Positions 27,160-34,530 of a stretch of DNA of 64,000 bases are shown in pieces; position 1 is the first letter of the stretch, and each line of letters opens with the position of its first letter. A program made the position numbers and the translations under genes. The notes beneath the pieces are model-generated. The model worked only from the letters and a program-made list of their open reading frames with translations, had not been told where the DNA came from and ran no database searches. The stretch spans positions 186,001-250,000 of the forward strand of contig DATLJS010000029.1 of NCBI GenBank assembly GCA_035538795.1, read 5' to 3'. The stretch comes from JAJZGK01 sp035538795 (GTDB lineage: Bacteria; Pseudomonadota; Alphaproteobacteria; Rhodospirillales; Magnetospirillaceae).

Positions 27160-28500
27160 ATGGAAAACGTCACTTCCGATCTGCTGATCAACCTGACCGG
27201 CGTGCGCAAGGCCTTCCGAGCCCCCGACCGTTCCGAACGCACCGTGCTGGAAGGCGTGAACTTCAAGCTGGCCGAAGGCGAGATCGTCGCTTTGCTGGGC
27301 AAATCCGGTTCTGGCAAATCCACCCTGCTGCGCATCATCGCCGGCCTGATCCGGGCCAATGGCGGCGAAGTGCTGTATCGCGGCAAGACCATCAACGGAC
27401 CCGCCAACGGCATTTCGATGGTGTTCCAGTCCTTCGCCCTGTTCCCCTGGCTGACCGTTCAGCAGAATGTGGAACTGGGCCTGGAGGCCGCCGCCGTTCC
27501 CGCCGACGAGCGCGAGAAACGGGCCTTGAAAGTGATCGACATCATCGGCCTGGGCGGTTTCGAATCCGCCTATCCGCGCGAGCTGTCGGGCGGTATGCGC
27601 CAGCGCGTCGGCTTCGCCCGCGCCCTGGTCATGGAGCCCGACGTGCTGCTGATGGACGAACCGTTCTCGGCGCTCGACGTGCTGACCGCCGAAACCCTGC
27701 GCGGCGACTTGCTGGAACTTTGGATGGAACGCCAGATTCCCACCAAGGGCATTCTGTTCGTCTCGCACAACATCGAAGAAGCGGTCAGCATGAGCGACCG
27801 CGTTCTGATCTTCTCGTCGGATCCCGGCCGGGTGAAAGCCGAAATTCCCGTCAACCTGCCCCATCCGCGCGACACCGAATCGCCCGCCTTCAAGGCCATC
27901 GTCGACGAGATTTACGCCATCATGACCCAACAGCCCCAGCGGGCCGCCGGCTCTCCCGCCGAACCGCTGTCGCTGGGCTATCGCCTGCCCGACGCCACGC
28001 CTCACAAGATCGAGGGCATGCTGGAAACCCTGGCCGAGGAATTCAACGGCCAGGCCGACATCCCCGCTTTGGCCGAAACCCTGGAAGTGCCCGACGACAG
28101 CTTGTTCCAGCTGCTGGAAGCCGGTCGTCTGCTGGGCTTCACCAAGGTCGAGCACGGCGACGTCGGTCTGCTGCCCGCCGGTCACGCCTATATCGAGGCC
28201 TCGGACGCCGGGCGCAAGGAACTGTTCGCCGAGCATCTGCTGCACCATATCTCGCTGGCCACCCACATCCGCCGCATCCTGGACGAACGCCGCGATCACC
28301 GCGCGCCGGAAGACCGCTTCCTGCAGGAATTGCAGGATTATCTGACCGATGACGAGGCCGAACGCGTACTCGATCTGGTCATCAACTGGGGCCGTTACGC
28401 CGAAGTCTTCGAATACGACTATAATTCCGGCGTGCTGTCCTTGCCCGAAGAGGACGAGCCTCCGGCCGCCGCCGAAGGGGATCAGGCCGCCGCCAACTGA
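27160..28500 (+). CDS. ABC-transporter ATPase with C-terminal AAA-associated domain
   Basis: ATPase partner of the fused permease, 446 residues. Start placed at ATG 27160 (MENVTSDLL); a TTG at 27145 overlaps the permease stop. Walker A GKSGSGKST (47-55), Q-loop FQSFALFPW, signature LSGGMRQRV, Walker B VLLMDEPFSALD and His switch SHNIEE are intact, all of the NrtD/TauB class. About 180 extra residues follow (from about 265), containing a domain seen C-terminal to some of these ATPases (AAA-associated) with a winged-helix-like pattern (HKIEGMLETLAEEFNGQADI, DSLFQLLEAGRLLGF); it may regulate transport. The acidic, Ala-rich tail looks disordered. Confidence 0.88.
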   Translation: MENVTSDLLINLTGVRKAFRAPDRSERTVLEGVNFKLAEGEIVALLGKSGSGKSTLLRIIAGLIRANGGEVLYRGKTINGPANGISMVFQSFALFPWLTVQQNVELGLEAAAVPADEREKRALKVIDIIGLGGFESAYPRELSGGMRQRVGFARALVMEPDVLLMDEPFSALDVLTAETLRGDLLELWMERQIPTKGILFVSHNIEEAVSMSDRVLIFSSDPGRVKAEIPVNLPHPRDTESPAFKAIVDEIYAIMTQQPQRAAGSPAEPLSLGYRLPDATPHKIEGMLETLAEEFNGQADIPALAETLEVPDDSLFQLLEAGRLLGFTKVEHGDVGLLPAGHAYIEASDAGRKELFAEHLLHHISLATHIRRILDERRDHRAPEDRFLQELQDYLTDDEAERVLDLVINWGRYAEVFEYDYNSGVLSLPEEDEPPAAAEGDQAAAN

Positions 28501-28520
28501 CGCCGGAGCCGGCCGGGTTC

Positions 28521-28724
28521 TCACCCCTGTCCGGCCGCCCGCACCATGGCCCGGTAAATATTCGCCGCCGCCGCCTGGGTGACATGACCCGAACGGGCGC
28601 CGGCGGTGGTCATGGGCAAAGTGGGTTCGGCGGGAACGATGACCGTGTTTCCTCCGGTCATGCGTTCCACCAGACTCAAGGCGTGGTACAAGGCCGGGCT
28701 AAAGCGGCTGGAATTGTCGTTCAT
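28521..28724 (-). CDS. Small hypothetical protein, 67 residues
   Basis: Not recognised. A near-perfect AGGAGG stands 6 nt before the ATG, which argues for a real gene. The product (MNDNSSRFSPALYHALSLVE...) is hydrophilic, has no Cys, no signal peptide and no clear membrane segment; it contains GGNTVIVPAEP and an Ala-rich C-terminal helix. It is convergent with the ABC ATPase (20 bp apart) and shares a 238-bp upstream region, rich in short dyads, with the divergent DUF952 gene. Confidence 0.6.
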   Translation of the reverse strand: MNDNSSRFSPALYHALSLVERMTGGNTVIVPAEPTLPMTTAGARSGHVTQAAAANIYRAMVRAAGQG

Positions 28725-28811
28725 GTCTGCCTCCTGTTTTGATTAAGGCCGACATGGCAACCCCCGTGCCAATCGCCGGGTATGCAATCCGGGCTTTTTC
28801 CGGTGGGACCA

Positions 28812-28882
28812 TTGCAAAATGCAAAGAAAATCACGATATTGCGAGAAAGTTGCAAATGCAAAAGGCGAAATGTAAGACATTT
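28812..28882. promoter_or_regulatory. Cluster of operator-like dyads in an AT-rich gap
   Basis: Within the divergent region between the 67-residue protein and DUF952 are TTGCAAAATGCAA (28812-28824), TTGCAAATGCAA (28850-28861) and the perfect dyad AAATGT-AAG-ACATTT (28868-28882). The first two share TTGC-N4/5-GCAA and start 38 bp apart. They look like regulator binding sites; the factor is unknown. Confidence 0.4.
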
Positions 28883-28962
28883 AAGCCAATTGTAACGAGA
28901 AAAGCTCCATAGATTCCGCCAGCCCCTGTCTTTCGGCGGCGCTTTGAGGTAGGGTCCGCAGC

Positions 28963-29325
28963 ATGAGCGGGACCACCATCTACCATATGTGCCGGACCGA
29001 GGAATGGCGGACGGCGCAAAGCCTTGGCCATTATGACGGCTCCTCCCAGGACGCTGCCGACGGCTTCATTCATTTCTCCACCGCCGCCCAGGTGATCGAA
29101 TCCGCCGCCCGCCACCGGGCCGGACAAAGCGGCCTGCTGCTGTTGGCGGTGGCTGCCGACCGGCTTGGCGGCAGCCTGCACTGGGAACCATCGCGCCGTG
29201 GCCTGCTGTTCCCGCATCTCTATGGTCCTTTGCCGCTGTCCGCCGTAACGGCGGTCCACGACCTGCCGCTGGGTCCAAACGGCCTGCATGTGTTTCCGCC
29301 GCTGGAAACTTCGTTGGAAGACTGA
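28963..29325 (+). CDS. DUF952 family protein
   Basis: 120 residues, the usual size. The pattern IYHMCRTEEW, then DGFIHFSTAAQV and HLYGPLPLSAVTAVHDLP, is typical of DUF952, a small fold related to ADP-ribosylating toxins and RNA 2'-phosphotransferases; no biochemical activity is established as far as I know. It ends 3 bp before the pyrD start, so it is the first gene of a DUF952-pyrD-HAD operon, an arrangement repeated in other alphaproteobacteria. Confidence 0.88.
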   Translation: MSGTTIYHMCRTEEWRTAQSLGHYDGSSQDAADGFIHFSTAAQVIESAARHRAGQSGLLLLAVAADRLGGSLHWEPSRRGLLFPHLYGPLPLSAVTAVHDLPLGPNGLHVFPPLETSLED

Positions 29326-29328
29326 ATC

Positions 29329-30393
29329 GTGTTCGACTATTTCCGTATTGCCGGACCGCTGGTCCGTCTGTTCCCCGCCGAGACCGCCCACGGTCTGACC
29401 ATCGCCGCCCTGAAAACCGGACTTGTTCCCCACCAGCCCGCCTACAACGATCCAGTTCTGTCGATCCGCCTGTGGGGCCGTGACTTCAAGAATCCGGTCG
29501 GTCTGGCCGCCGGCTTCGACAAGAACGCCGAAGTGCCCGACATGATGCTGGGCCAGGGCTTCGGCTTCGTCGAAATCGGTTCGGTGACGCCGCGCCCGCA
29601 ACCGGGCAATCCCCGCCCGCGCCTGTTCCGTCTGAGCCCCGACAAAGCGGTGATCAACCGCATGGGCTTCAACAACGAAGGGATGGACGTGGTGGCCGGG
29701 CGGCTGGCCCGCCGCCGCCGCGCCGGCATCGTCGGCGCCAATCTGGGCAAGAACAAGGACACCGAGGACGCCGCCGCCGATTACGAAAAGGGTGTGCGCA
29801 CCCTGGGGCCGCTGTCCGACTATCTGGTGATCAACGTTTCGTCTCCCAACACTCCGGGCCTGCGCGCCCTGCAGGGCAAGGCGCCGCTGGAAGAACTGGT
29901 GCGCCGCACCCGCAAGGCGGTGGACGCCCTGGCCGTGCGCATCCCGCTGCTACTGAAAATCGCCCCGGATCTCACCGAGGAAGACCTTCAGGACATTGCC
30001 GAGGTGGCCCTGGCCGGCGGCTTGGACGGTCTGATCGTCAGCAACACCACCATCACCCGCCCCGACAGCCTGATCTCGGAACGGCGCGCTGAGACCGGCG
30101 GCCTGTCCGGCACGCCGCTGTTCGCGCCTTCAACCGAGGTGCTGCGCCGCGTTTACACCCTGACCCAAGGCAGATTACCGCTGATCGGTGTCGGAGGCAT
30201 CGCCTCGGGAGCCGACGCCTATGCCAAGATTCGGGCCGGAGCCTCGCTGCTGCAGGTCTATTCCGCCCTGGTCTATCAGGGCACCAGCCTGGTCACCCGC
30301 ATCAAGCAGGAGCTGGCCGAGGCCTTGCGCCGCGACGGCTTCACCTGCCTGCTGGACGCTGTCGGCGTCGATGCCGGGAGGGCCGCGGAATGA
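29329..30393 (+). CDS. pyrD: Dihydroorotate dehydrogenase (quinone), class 2
   Basis: Fourth step of pyrimidine synthesis: oxidises dihydroorotate to orotate with FMN, passing electrons to quinone at the inner membrane. 354 residues; GTG start at 29329. Class 2 features are present: an amphipathic N-terminal segment for membrane contact (FRIAGPLVRLFPAETAHGL), the FMN-binding GLAAGFDKN, and the catalytic-base Ser in NVSSPNTPGLR. VGGIASGADAYAKIRAGASLLQVYS near the end binds FMN phosphate. Its stop overlaps the next start by 4 nt (ATGA). Confidence 0.96.
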   Translation: MFDYFRIAGPLVRLFPAETAHGLTIAALKTGLVPHQPAYNDPVLSIRLWGRDFKNPVGLAAGFDKNAEVPDMMLGQGFGFVEIGSVTPRPQPGNPRPRLFRLSPDKAVINRMGFNNEGMDVVAGRLARRRRAGIVGANLGKNKDTEDAAADYEKGVRTLGPLSDYLVINVSSPNTPGLRALQGKAPLEELVRRTRKAVDALAVRIPLLLKIAPDLTEEDLQDIAEVALAGGLDGLIVSNTTITRPDSLISERRAETGGLSGTPLFAPSTEVLRRVYTLTQGRLPLIGVGGIASGADAYAKIRAGASLLQVYSALVYQGTSLVTRIKQELAEALRRDGFTCLLDAVGVDAGRAAE

Positions 30394-31277
30394 GCCTGAC
30401 GGTTCTCGATGGCCTGAGCCAGATCGCCGACCGCTACGACGGCTTCATCCTGGACCTGTGGGGCGTCATCCATGACGGCACCCAGGCCTATGACGGCGCC
30501 GCCGATACCCTGCGCACCCTGACCGGGCTGGGCAAGAAGACGGTAATGCTGTCCAATGCCCCGCGCCGCTCTTCGGCCTTGGTGCAATTGATGAGCGGCA
30601 TGGGCATCCCGCGCGAGATTTACGGCGAGGTGATGAGTTCCGGCGAAGCCGTGCACATCGAACTGGGCCGCCGCTTCAGTCCCCATGCCGATCCCTGGTT
30701 CGCCAAACTGGGACAGCGCTGCCTGCATATCGGGCCCGAGCGCGACAAGAATATCTTCGACGGCCTGGACCTGGAACTGGTGGACGGCCCGGCCAAGGCT
30801 GAGTTCCTGATGAACACCGGCCCCGACAAGTTCGAGGAAACGGTGGCCGACTACGCGCCCGTGCTAGAGGCCTCGCTGGCCCGCGGCCTGCCGATGGTCT
30901 GCGCCAACCCCGATCTGATCGTCATCCGCCAGGGCAAGGAAATCATCTGCGCCGGCGCCTTGGCCCAGTATTACGAGCAAAAGGGCGGCGACGTCCGCTA
31001 TCGCGGCAAGCCCGATCCGGCCATCTATGAGGTCTGCCTGGAAAAGCTGGGAATCGCCGACCGCCGCCGCGTGCTGGCGGTGGGCGACGCCTTCCATACC
31101 GACATCGCCGGAGCCAACGCCGCCGGTATCGACGTGTTGTTCTGCTCGGGCGGCGTCCATGCCTGGGAGATCGGCGTGACCTATGGCCAGAAGCCCGATC
31201 CGGCCAAGGTAGAGGCTGTCATCGCCGCCCATGACGGCCTGCGCCCGACCGCCGCCATTGGCGGATTCCTCTGGTAG
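30390..31277 (+). CDS. HAD-superfamily class IIA hydrolase (TIGR01459-type)
   Basis: 295 residues, cytoplasmic. The HAD motif I reads DLWGVIHDG: nucleophile Asp22 is present but the usual second Asp (DxD) is Trp24, as in the TIGR01459 subgroup. Motif II is in VMLSNAPR, motif III Lys in YRGKPDP and the acidic motif IV in VGDAFHTDIAGANAAGI. Members are often called sugar- or nucleotide-phosphatases of the NagD branch, but the substrate of this subgroup is unknown. Translationally coupled to pyrD by a 4-nt overlap, which hints at a role near pyrimidine nucleotides. Confidence 0.85.
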   Translation: MSLTVLDGLSQIADRYDGFILDLWGVIHDGTQAYDGAADTLRTLTGLGKKTVMLSNAPRRSSALVQLMSGMGIPREIYGEVMSSGEAVHIELGRRFSPHADPWFAKLGQRCLHIGPERDKNIFDGLDLELVDGPAKAEFLMNTGPDKFEETVADYAPVLEASLARGLPMVCANPDLIVIRQGKEIICAGALAQYYEQKGGDVRYRGKPDPAIYEVCLEKLGIADRRRVLAVGDAFHTDIAGANAAGIDVLFCSGGVHAWEIGVTYGQKPDPAKVEAVIAAHDGLRPTAAIGGFLW

Positions 31278-31298
31278 ATGGCCTTAAGGGGCTGGAGC

Positions 31299-32327
31299 CT
31301 ATTCCAGCCCCAGCAGCCCGCGAGCATAGGTTTTCGCCTCGAAAGGCCGCAGATCGTCGGCGGATTCCCCGACACCGATGGCGTGAACCGGCAGCTTGAA
31401 CTTCTCCGCCAGCGCCACCAGCACGCCGCCGCGCGCCGTTCCATCCAGCTTGGTCAGCACCAGCCCGGTGACGTCGGTCATCGACTTGAAGATTTCCACC
31501 TGACTATGGGCGTTCTGCCCCACCGTGGCGTCCAGCACCAGCAACACGTCGTGAGGCGCGGATTCGTCATGCTTACGGATGACCCGCACCACTTTCTGCA
31601 ATTCGGCCATCAGATCGGCCTTGTTTTGCAAACGCCCGGCGGTGTCGATCAGCAACAGATCGTCGCCCCGGCGCTGGGCTTCCTGCAAAGCCTCGAAAGC
31701 CAGACTGGCGGCGTCGGCGCCCTGGTCGCGGGCGATGACCGGACAGCCGGTGCGTTCGCCCCAAACCTTCAACTGCTCGACGGCGGCGGCACGGAAGGTA
31801 TCGCCCGCCGCCAGCGTCACCGACAGTCCCTGGTCCTTGAACTGCTTGGCCAGTTTGCCGATGGTGGTGGTCTTGCCGGATCCGTTGACGCCGACCATCA
31901 GCACCACATGGGGCTTGTTGGCGGAATTGGGAACCAGCGGCTTGGCCACCGGCTCCAATACGGCGGCGATCTCGTCGGCCAGGGTTTCGCGGATGTCTTC
32001 CGGGCTGATTTCCTGATCGAAGCGGGTCTTGGCCAACATGGCCGTCACGCGGGACGCGGTGGCCACCCCAAGGTCGGCGGTGATCAGCAGCTCCTCCAGC
32101 TCCTCCAGCGCCTCGTCGTCCAATTTGCGCTTGGTGAACAGATCGCTCAGCCCCTGGGTCAGGCGCGAAGACGACCGGGTCAGTCCGGCCTTGACGCGGG
32201 CGGCCCAACTCAGCTTTTCAACCGGCGCCTCGACGACGGGATCGGTCTCCGGAACGGCTTCGGCATCCTTGCCGCCCCCGAGCAGGCGCCCCAGCCAGCC
32301 CTTCTTCGTCTCAGCGCTCTCACTCAT
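31299..32327 (-). CDS. ftsY: Signal recognition particle receptor FtsY
   Basis: GTPase that docks ribosome-SRP complexes at the inner membrane for co-translational insertion. 342 residues with a short acidic/Ala N-terminal region, then the NG domain: P-loop GVNGSGKTTT, DTAGRL, TKLDGTARGG and the closing loop GVGESADDLRPF. Start and mtaB stop overlap by one base (TAATG), and mtaB and dapF are equally tightly packed upstream, so this is the last gene of a dapF-mtaB-ftsY operon. Confidence 0.97.
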   Translation of the reverse strand: MSESAETKKGWLGRLLGGGKDAEAVPETDPVVEAPVEKLSWAARVKAGLTRSSSRLTQGLSDLFTKRKLDDEALEELEELLITADLGVATASRVTAMLAKTRFDQEISPEDIRETLADEIAAVLEPVAKPLVPNSANKPHVVLMVGVNGSGKTTTIGKLAKQFKDQGLSVTLAAGDTFRAAAVEQLKVWGERTGCPVIARDQGADAASLAFEALQEAQRRGDDLLLIDTAGRLQNKADLMAELQKVVRVIRKHDESAPHDVLLVLDATVGQNAHSQVEIFKSMTDVTGLVLTKLDGTARGGVLVALAEKFKLPVHAIGVGESADDLRPFEAKTYARGLLGLE

Positions 32328-33592
32328 TATTCGATCTCGCCCAACAGCTGGCCGTCGGCCATGCCGGTAATCCGAACGGTGACGATGCCGCCCTCCTCGA
32401 CGGACGAGGACAGGCGCACCGGCAAATAATGCTCACAGTGGCCGAAATCCGTCGTCTCCGCCAGCACGCTGGCCGTCTTGCCGATGCGCGAGGCCAGGAA
32501 AGACTCCATGGCCGCGTCGCCAAGACCGCGAAGACGGGCGGCGCGCTCTTTGATCACCGGCCCGCGGACTTGCGGCATTTTAGCCGCCGGCGTGCCGGGA
32601 CGCGGCGAATAGGGGAAGACATGCAGATGCGACAGCCCGGCTTCCTCGACCATCGCCATGCTGTTGGCGAACATCTCTTCGGTCTCGGTGGGAAAACCGG
32701 CGATGATATCGGCACCCAGAGCCAGATCGGGACGCAACGCCCGCAATTTTCCGGCCAGGGCCAGCACGTCGTCGCGCAGATGGCGGCGTTTCATGCGCTT
32801 CAGCACCATATCGTCGCCGGCTTGAATGGACAGATGGAAATGCGGCATCAGGCGCGGCTCTTCAGCCACCAGCCGCAGAAGATCATCATCCACGCCCTTG
32901 GGGTCCAGGGAAGACAGGCGCAGACGCGGCAACTCCGGCACCTGGGCCAGAACCCGGCGCACCATTTGGCCCAGGGTCGGCTGGCCCGGCAGGTCCGAGC
33001 CATAGGAGGTGATGTCGACGCCGGTCAGCACCACTTCGCCGAACCCGGCGGCAGCCAGGGAACGCAACTGGTCGGCGATTCGACCCATGGGAGTGCTGCG
33101 GTTGGGACCGCGCCCGAAGGGAATGATGCAGAAGGTGCAGCGATGATCGCAACCCTGCTGGACTTCCACGAAGGCCCGCGCCCGTCCTTCGAAACCCGAA
33201 ATCAGATGCTCGGCGGTTTCCCGCAGCTCCATGATGTCGGTGACGACGATGCGCTGATCCGGCGGCACCAGATAGCTTTCCGCCTTCATCTTCTCGGCGT
33301 TGCCGATAACCTGATCCACTTCCGGCATGGCGCTGAACTTGGCCGGGTCGATCTGGGCGGCGCAGCCGGTCACCACGATGCGGGCCTCGGGCCGTTCTCG
33401 GCGCAGCTTGCGGATGGTCTGGCGAACCTGCCGCTCGGCCTCGCTGGTCACGGCGCAACTGTTGACGATGATGGTGTCGTTCCAGCCGGCGGCCTTGGCG
33501 TGCTCGCGCATCACTTCGGATTCGTAGGAATTCAGGCGGCAGCCGAAAGTGACGACCTCGGGCTCGTTCAACGGAATCTTGGGATCGCTCAT
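32327..33592 (-). CDS. mtaB: tRNA t6A37 methylthiotransferase MtaB
   Basis: Radical-SAM enzyme that adds a methylthio group to t6A at position 37 of ANN-decoding tRNAs. 421 residues from ATG 33592; this start overlaps the dapF stop by 4 nt. The N-terminal UPF0004 domain has the three cluster ligands Cys18, Cys46 and Cys77; the radical-SAM cluster motif CDHRCTFC is at 148-155; a C-terminal TRAM-like domain (from about 355) binds tRNA. The MtaB assignment, not MiaB or RimO, rests on overall length and the TFGCRLNSYE start. Confidence 0.93.
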   Translation of the reverse strand: MSDPKIPLNEPEVVTFGCRLNSYESEVMREHAKAAGWNDTIIVNSCAVTSEAERQVRQTIRKLRRERPEARIVVTGCAAQIDPAKFSAMPEVDQVIGNAEKMKAESYLVPPDQRIVVTDIMELRETAEHLISGFEGRARAFVEVQQGCDHRCTFCIIPFGRGPNRSTPMGRIADQLRSLAAAGFGEVVLTGVDITSYGSDLPGQPTLGQMVRRVLAQVPELPRLRLSSLDPKGVDDDLLRLVAEEPRLMPHFHLSIQAGDDMVLKRMKRRHLRDDVLALAGKLRALRPDLALGADIIAGFPTETEEMFANSMAMVEEAGLSHLHVFPYSPRPGTPAAKMPQVRGPVIKERAARLRGLGDAAMESFLASRIGKTASVLAETTDFGHCEHYLPVRLSSSVEEGGIVTVRITGMADGQLLGEIE

Positions 33593-34437
33593 GGCAGCAG
33601 CGCGGAATCCAATCGTCCGGCGTAAGCCAGACTGGCCGATCCGGTCATCATCACATGATTGTCGTCCCGCCATTCGATGGTCAGAACGCCGCCGTCCAGC
33701 ACCACGTCGGCCTTGCGTCCCGTCAAGCCGCGACGGGCGGCCGCCACCAGGGTGGCGCAGGCGCCGGTGCCGCAGGCTTGGGTGACGCCGGCGCCGCGTT
33801 CCCACACCCGCATGCGGATACGGTCGGGCGACAGAACCTGAGCGAATTCGACGTTGGTCTTTTCCGGAAACAGCGGATGCGTCTCGATGCGCGGACCGAT
33901 GCGCTCGACCGCGGCGGTTTCGGCGTTGGACACGAAGAATACCGCATGGGGATTACCCATGCCGACGCCCACCGGGGCGTCCATGCCGTCGACGCTGACG
34001 GGCAGACGCAGGCTGTCCATCTCGGACGCCAGGGGAATATCCCGCCAATCCAGGCGGGCCGGCCCCATGTCCACGGAATAGAGGCCGCCCGGAGCCGATT
34101 CGGCGTACAGCAGCCCGGCCAGGGTCTGGATGGTCACCGACGACTTGCCGGTTTCTTCCATCAGCAGGCGGGCGACGCAACGGCTGGCGTTGCCGCAGGC
34201 TCCGACCTCCGAACCGTCATTGTTGCGCAGCGCCATGAAGACGTCGGCGGACGGATCGCGCGGCGGCTCCAGGATCACCATCTGGTCGAAACCGACGCCG
34301 GTGCGGCGGTCGCCGATGGCGCGCACGCAGTCATCGCTCAGAGCAAGCGGCTGGGTTCGGGCGTCGAGCACGACGAAGTCGTTGCCCAGCCCGTGCATCT
34401 TCAGGAACGAACGGCCTTGCGGCGAGAGAATAGTCAT
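33589..34437 (-). CDS. dapF: Diaminopimelate epimerase
   Basis: Converts LL- to meso-diaminopimelate for lysine and peptidoglycan, using two Cys as acid and base. 282 residues. Cys81 in NNDGSEVGACGNASR matches the family signature, and the second catalytic Cys lies in TQACGTGACAT. The N-terminus FLKMHGLGNDFVV is typical. First gene of dapF-mtaB-ftsY. No good ribosome site is seen; TATAAC lies 7 nt before the ATG, so the transcript may be leaderless. Confidence 0.96.
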   Translation of the reverse strand: MTILSPQGRSFLKMHGLGNDFVVLDARTQPLALSDDCVRAIGDRRTGVGFDQMVILEPPRDPSADVFMALRNNDGSEVGACGNASRCVARLLMEETGKSSVTIQTLAGLLYAESAPGGLYSVDMGPARLDWRDIPLASEMDSLRLPVSVDGMDAPVGVGMGNPHAVFFVSNAETAAVERIGPRIETHPLFPEKTNVEFAQVLSPDRIRMRVWERGAGVTQACGTGACATLVAAARRGLTGRKADVVLDGGVLTIEWRDDNHVMMTGSASLAYAGRLDSALLP

Positions 34438-34456
34438 GATGCGGTTATATGGTCCC

Positions 34457-34519
34457 GGACTCGCAAGAGTCCAGACTCATATGCCCCCGCATTCCCCCTG
34501 GATGCGCCAGGGGGAATGC
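34457..34519. repeat. Two perfect inverted repeats between htpG and dapF
   Basis: GGACTC-GCAA-GAGTCC (34457-34472) and a 13-bp stem, GCATTCCCCCTGG (34489-34501) with CCAGGGGGAATGC (34507-34519). The larger one, read on the minus strand, probably ends htpG transcripts, though no U-run follows. Confidence 0.6.
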
Positions 34520-34530
34520 GGAAACCGGTC

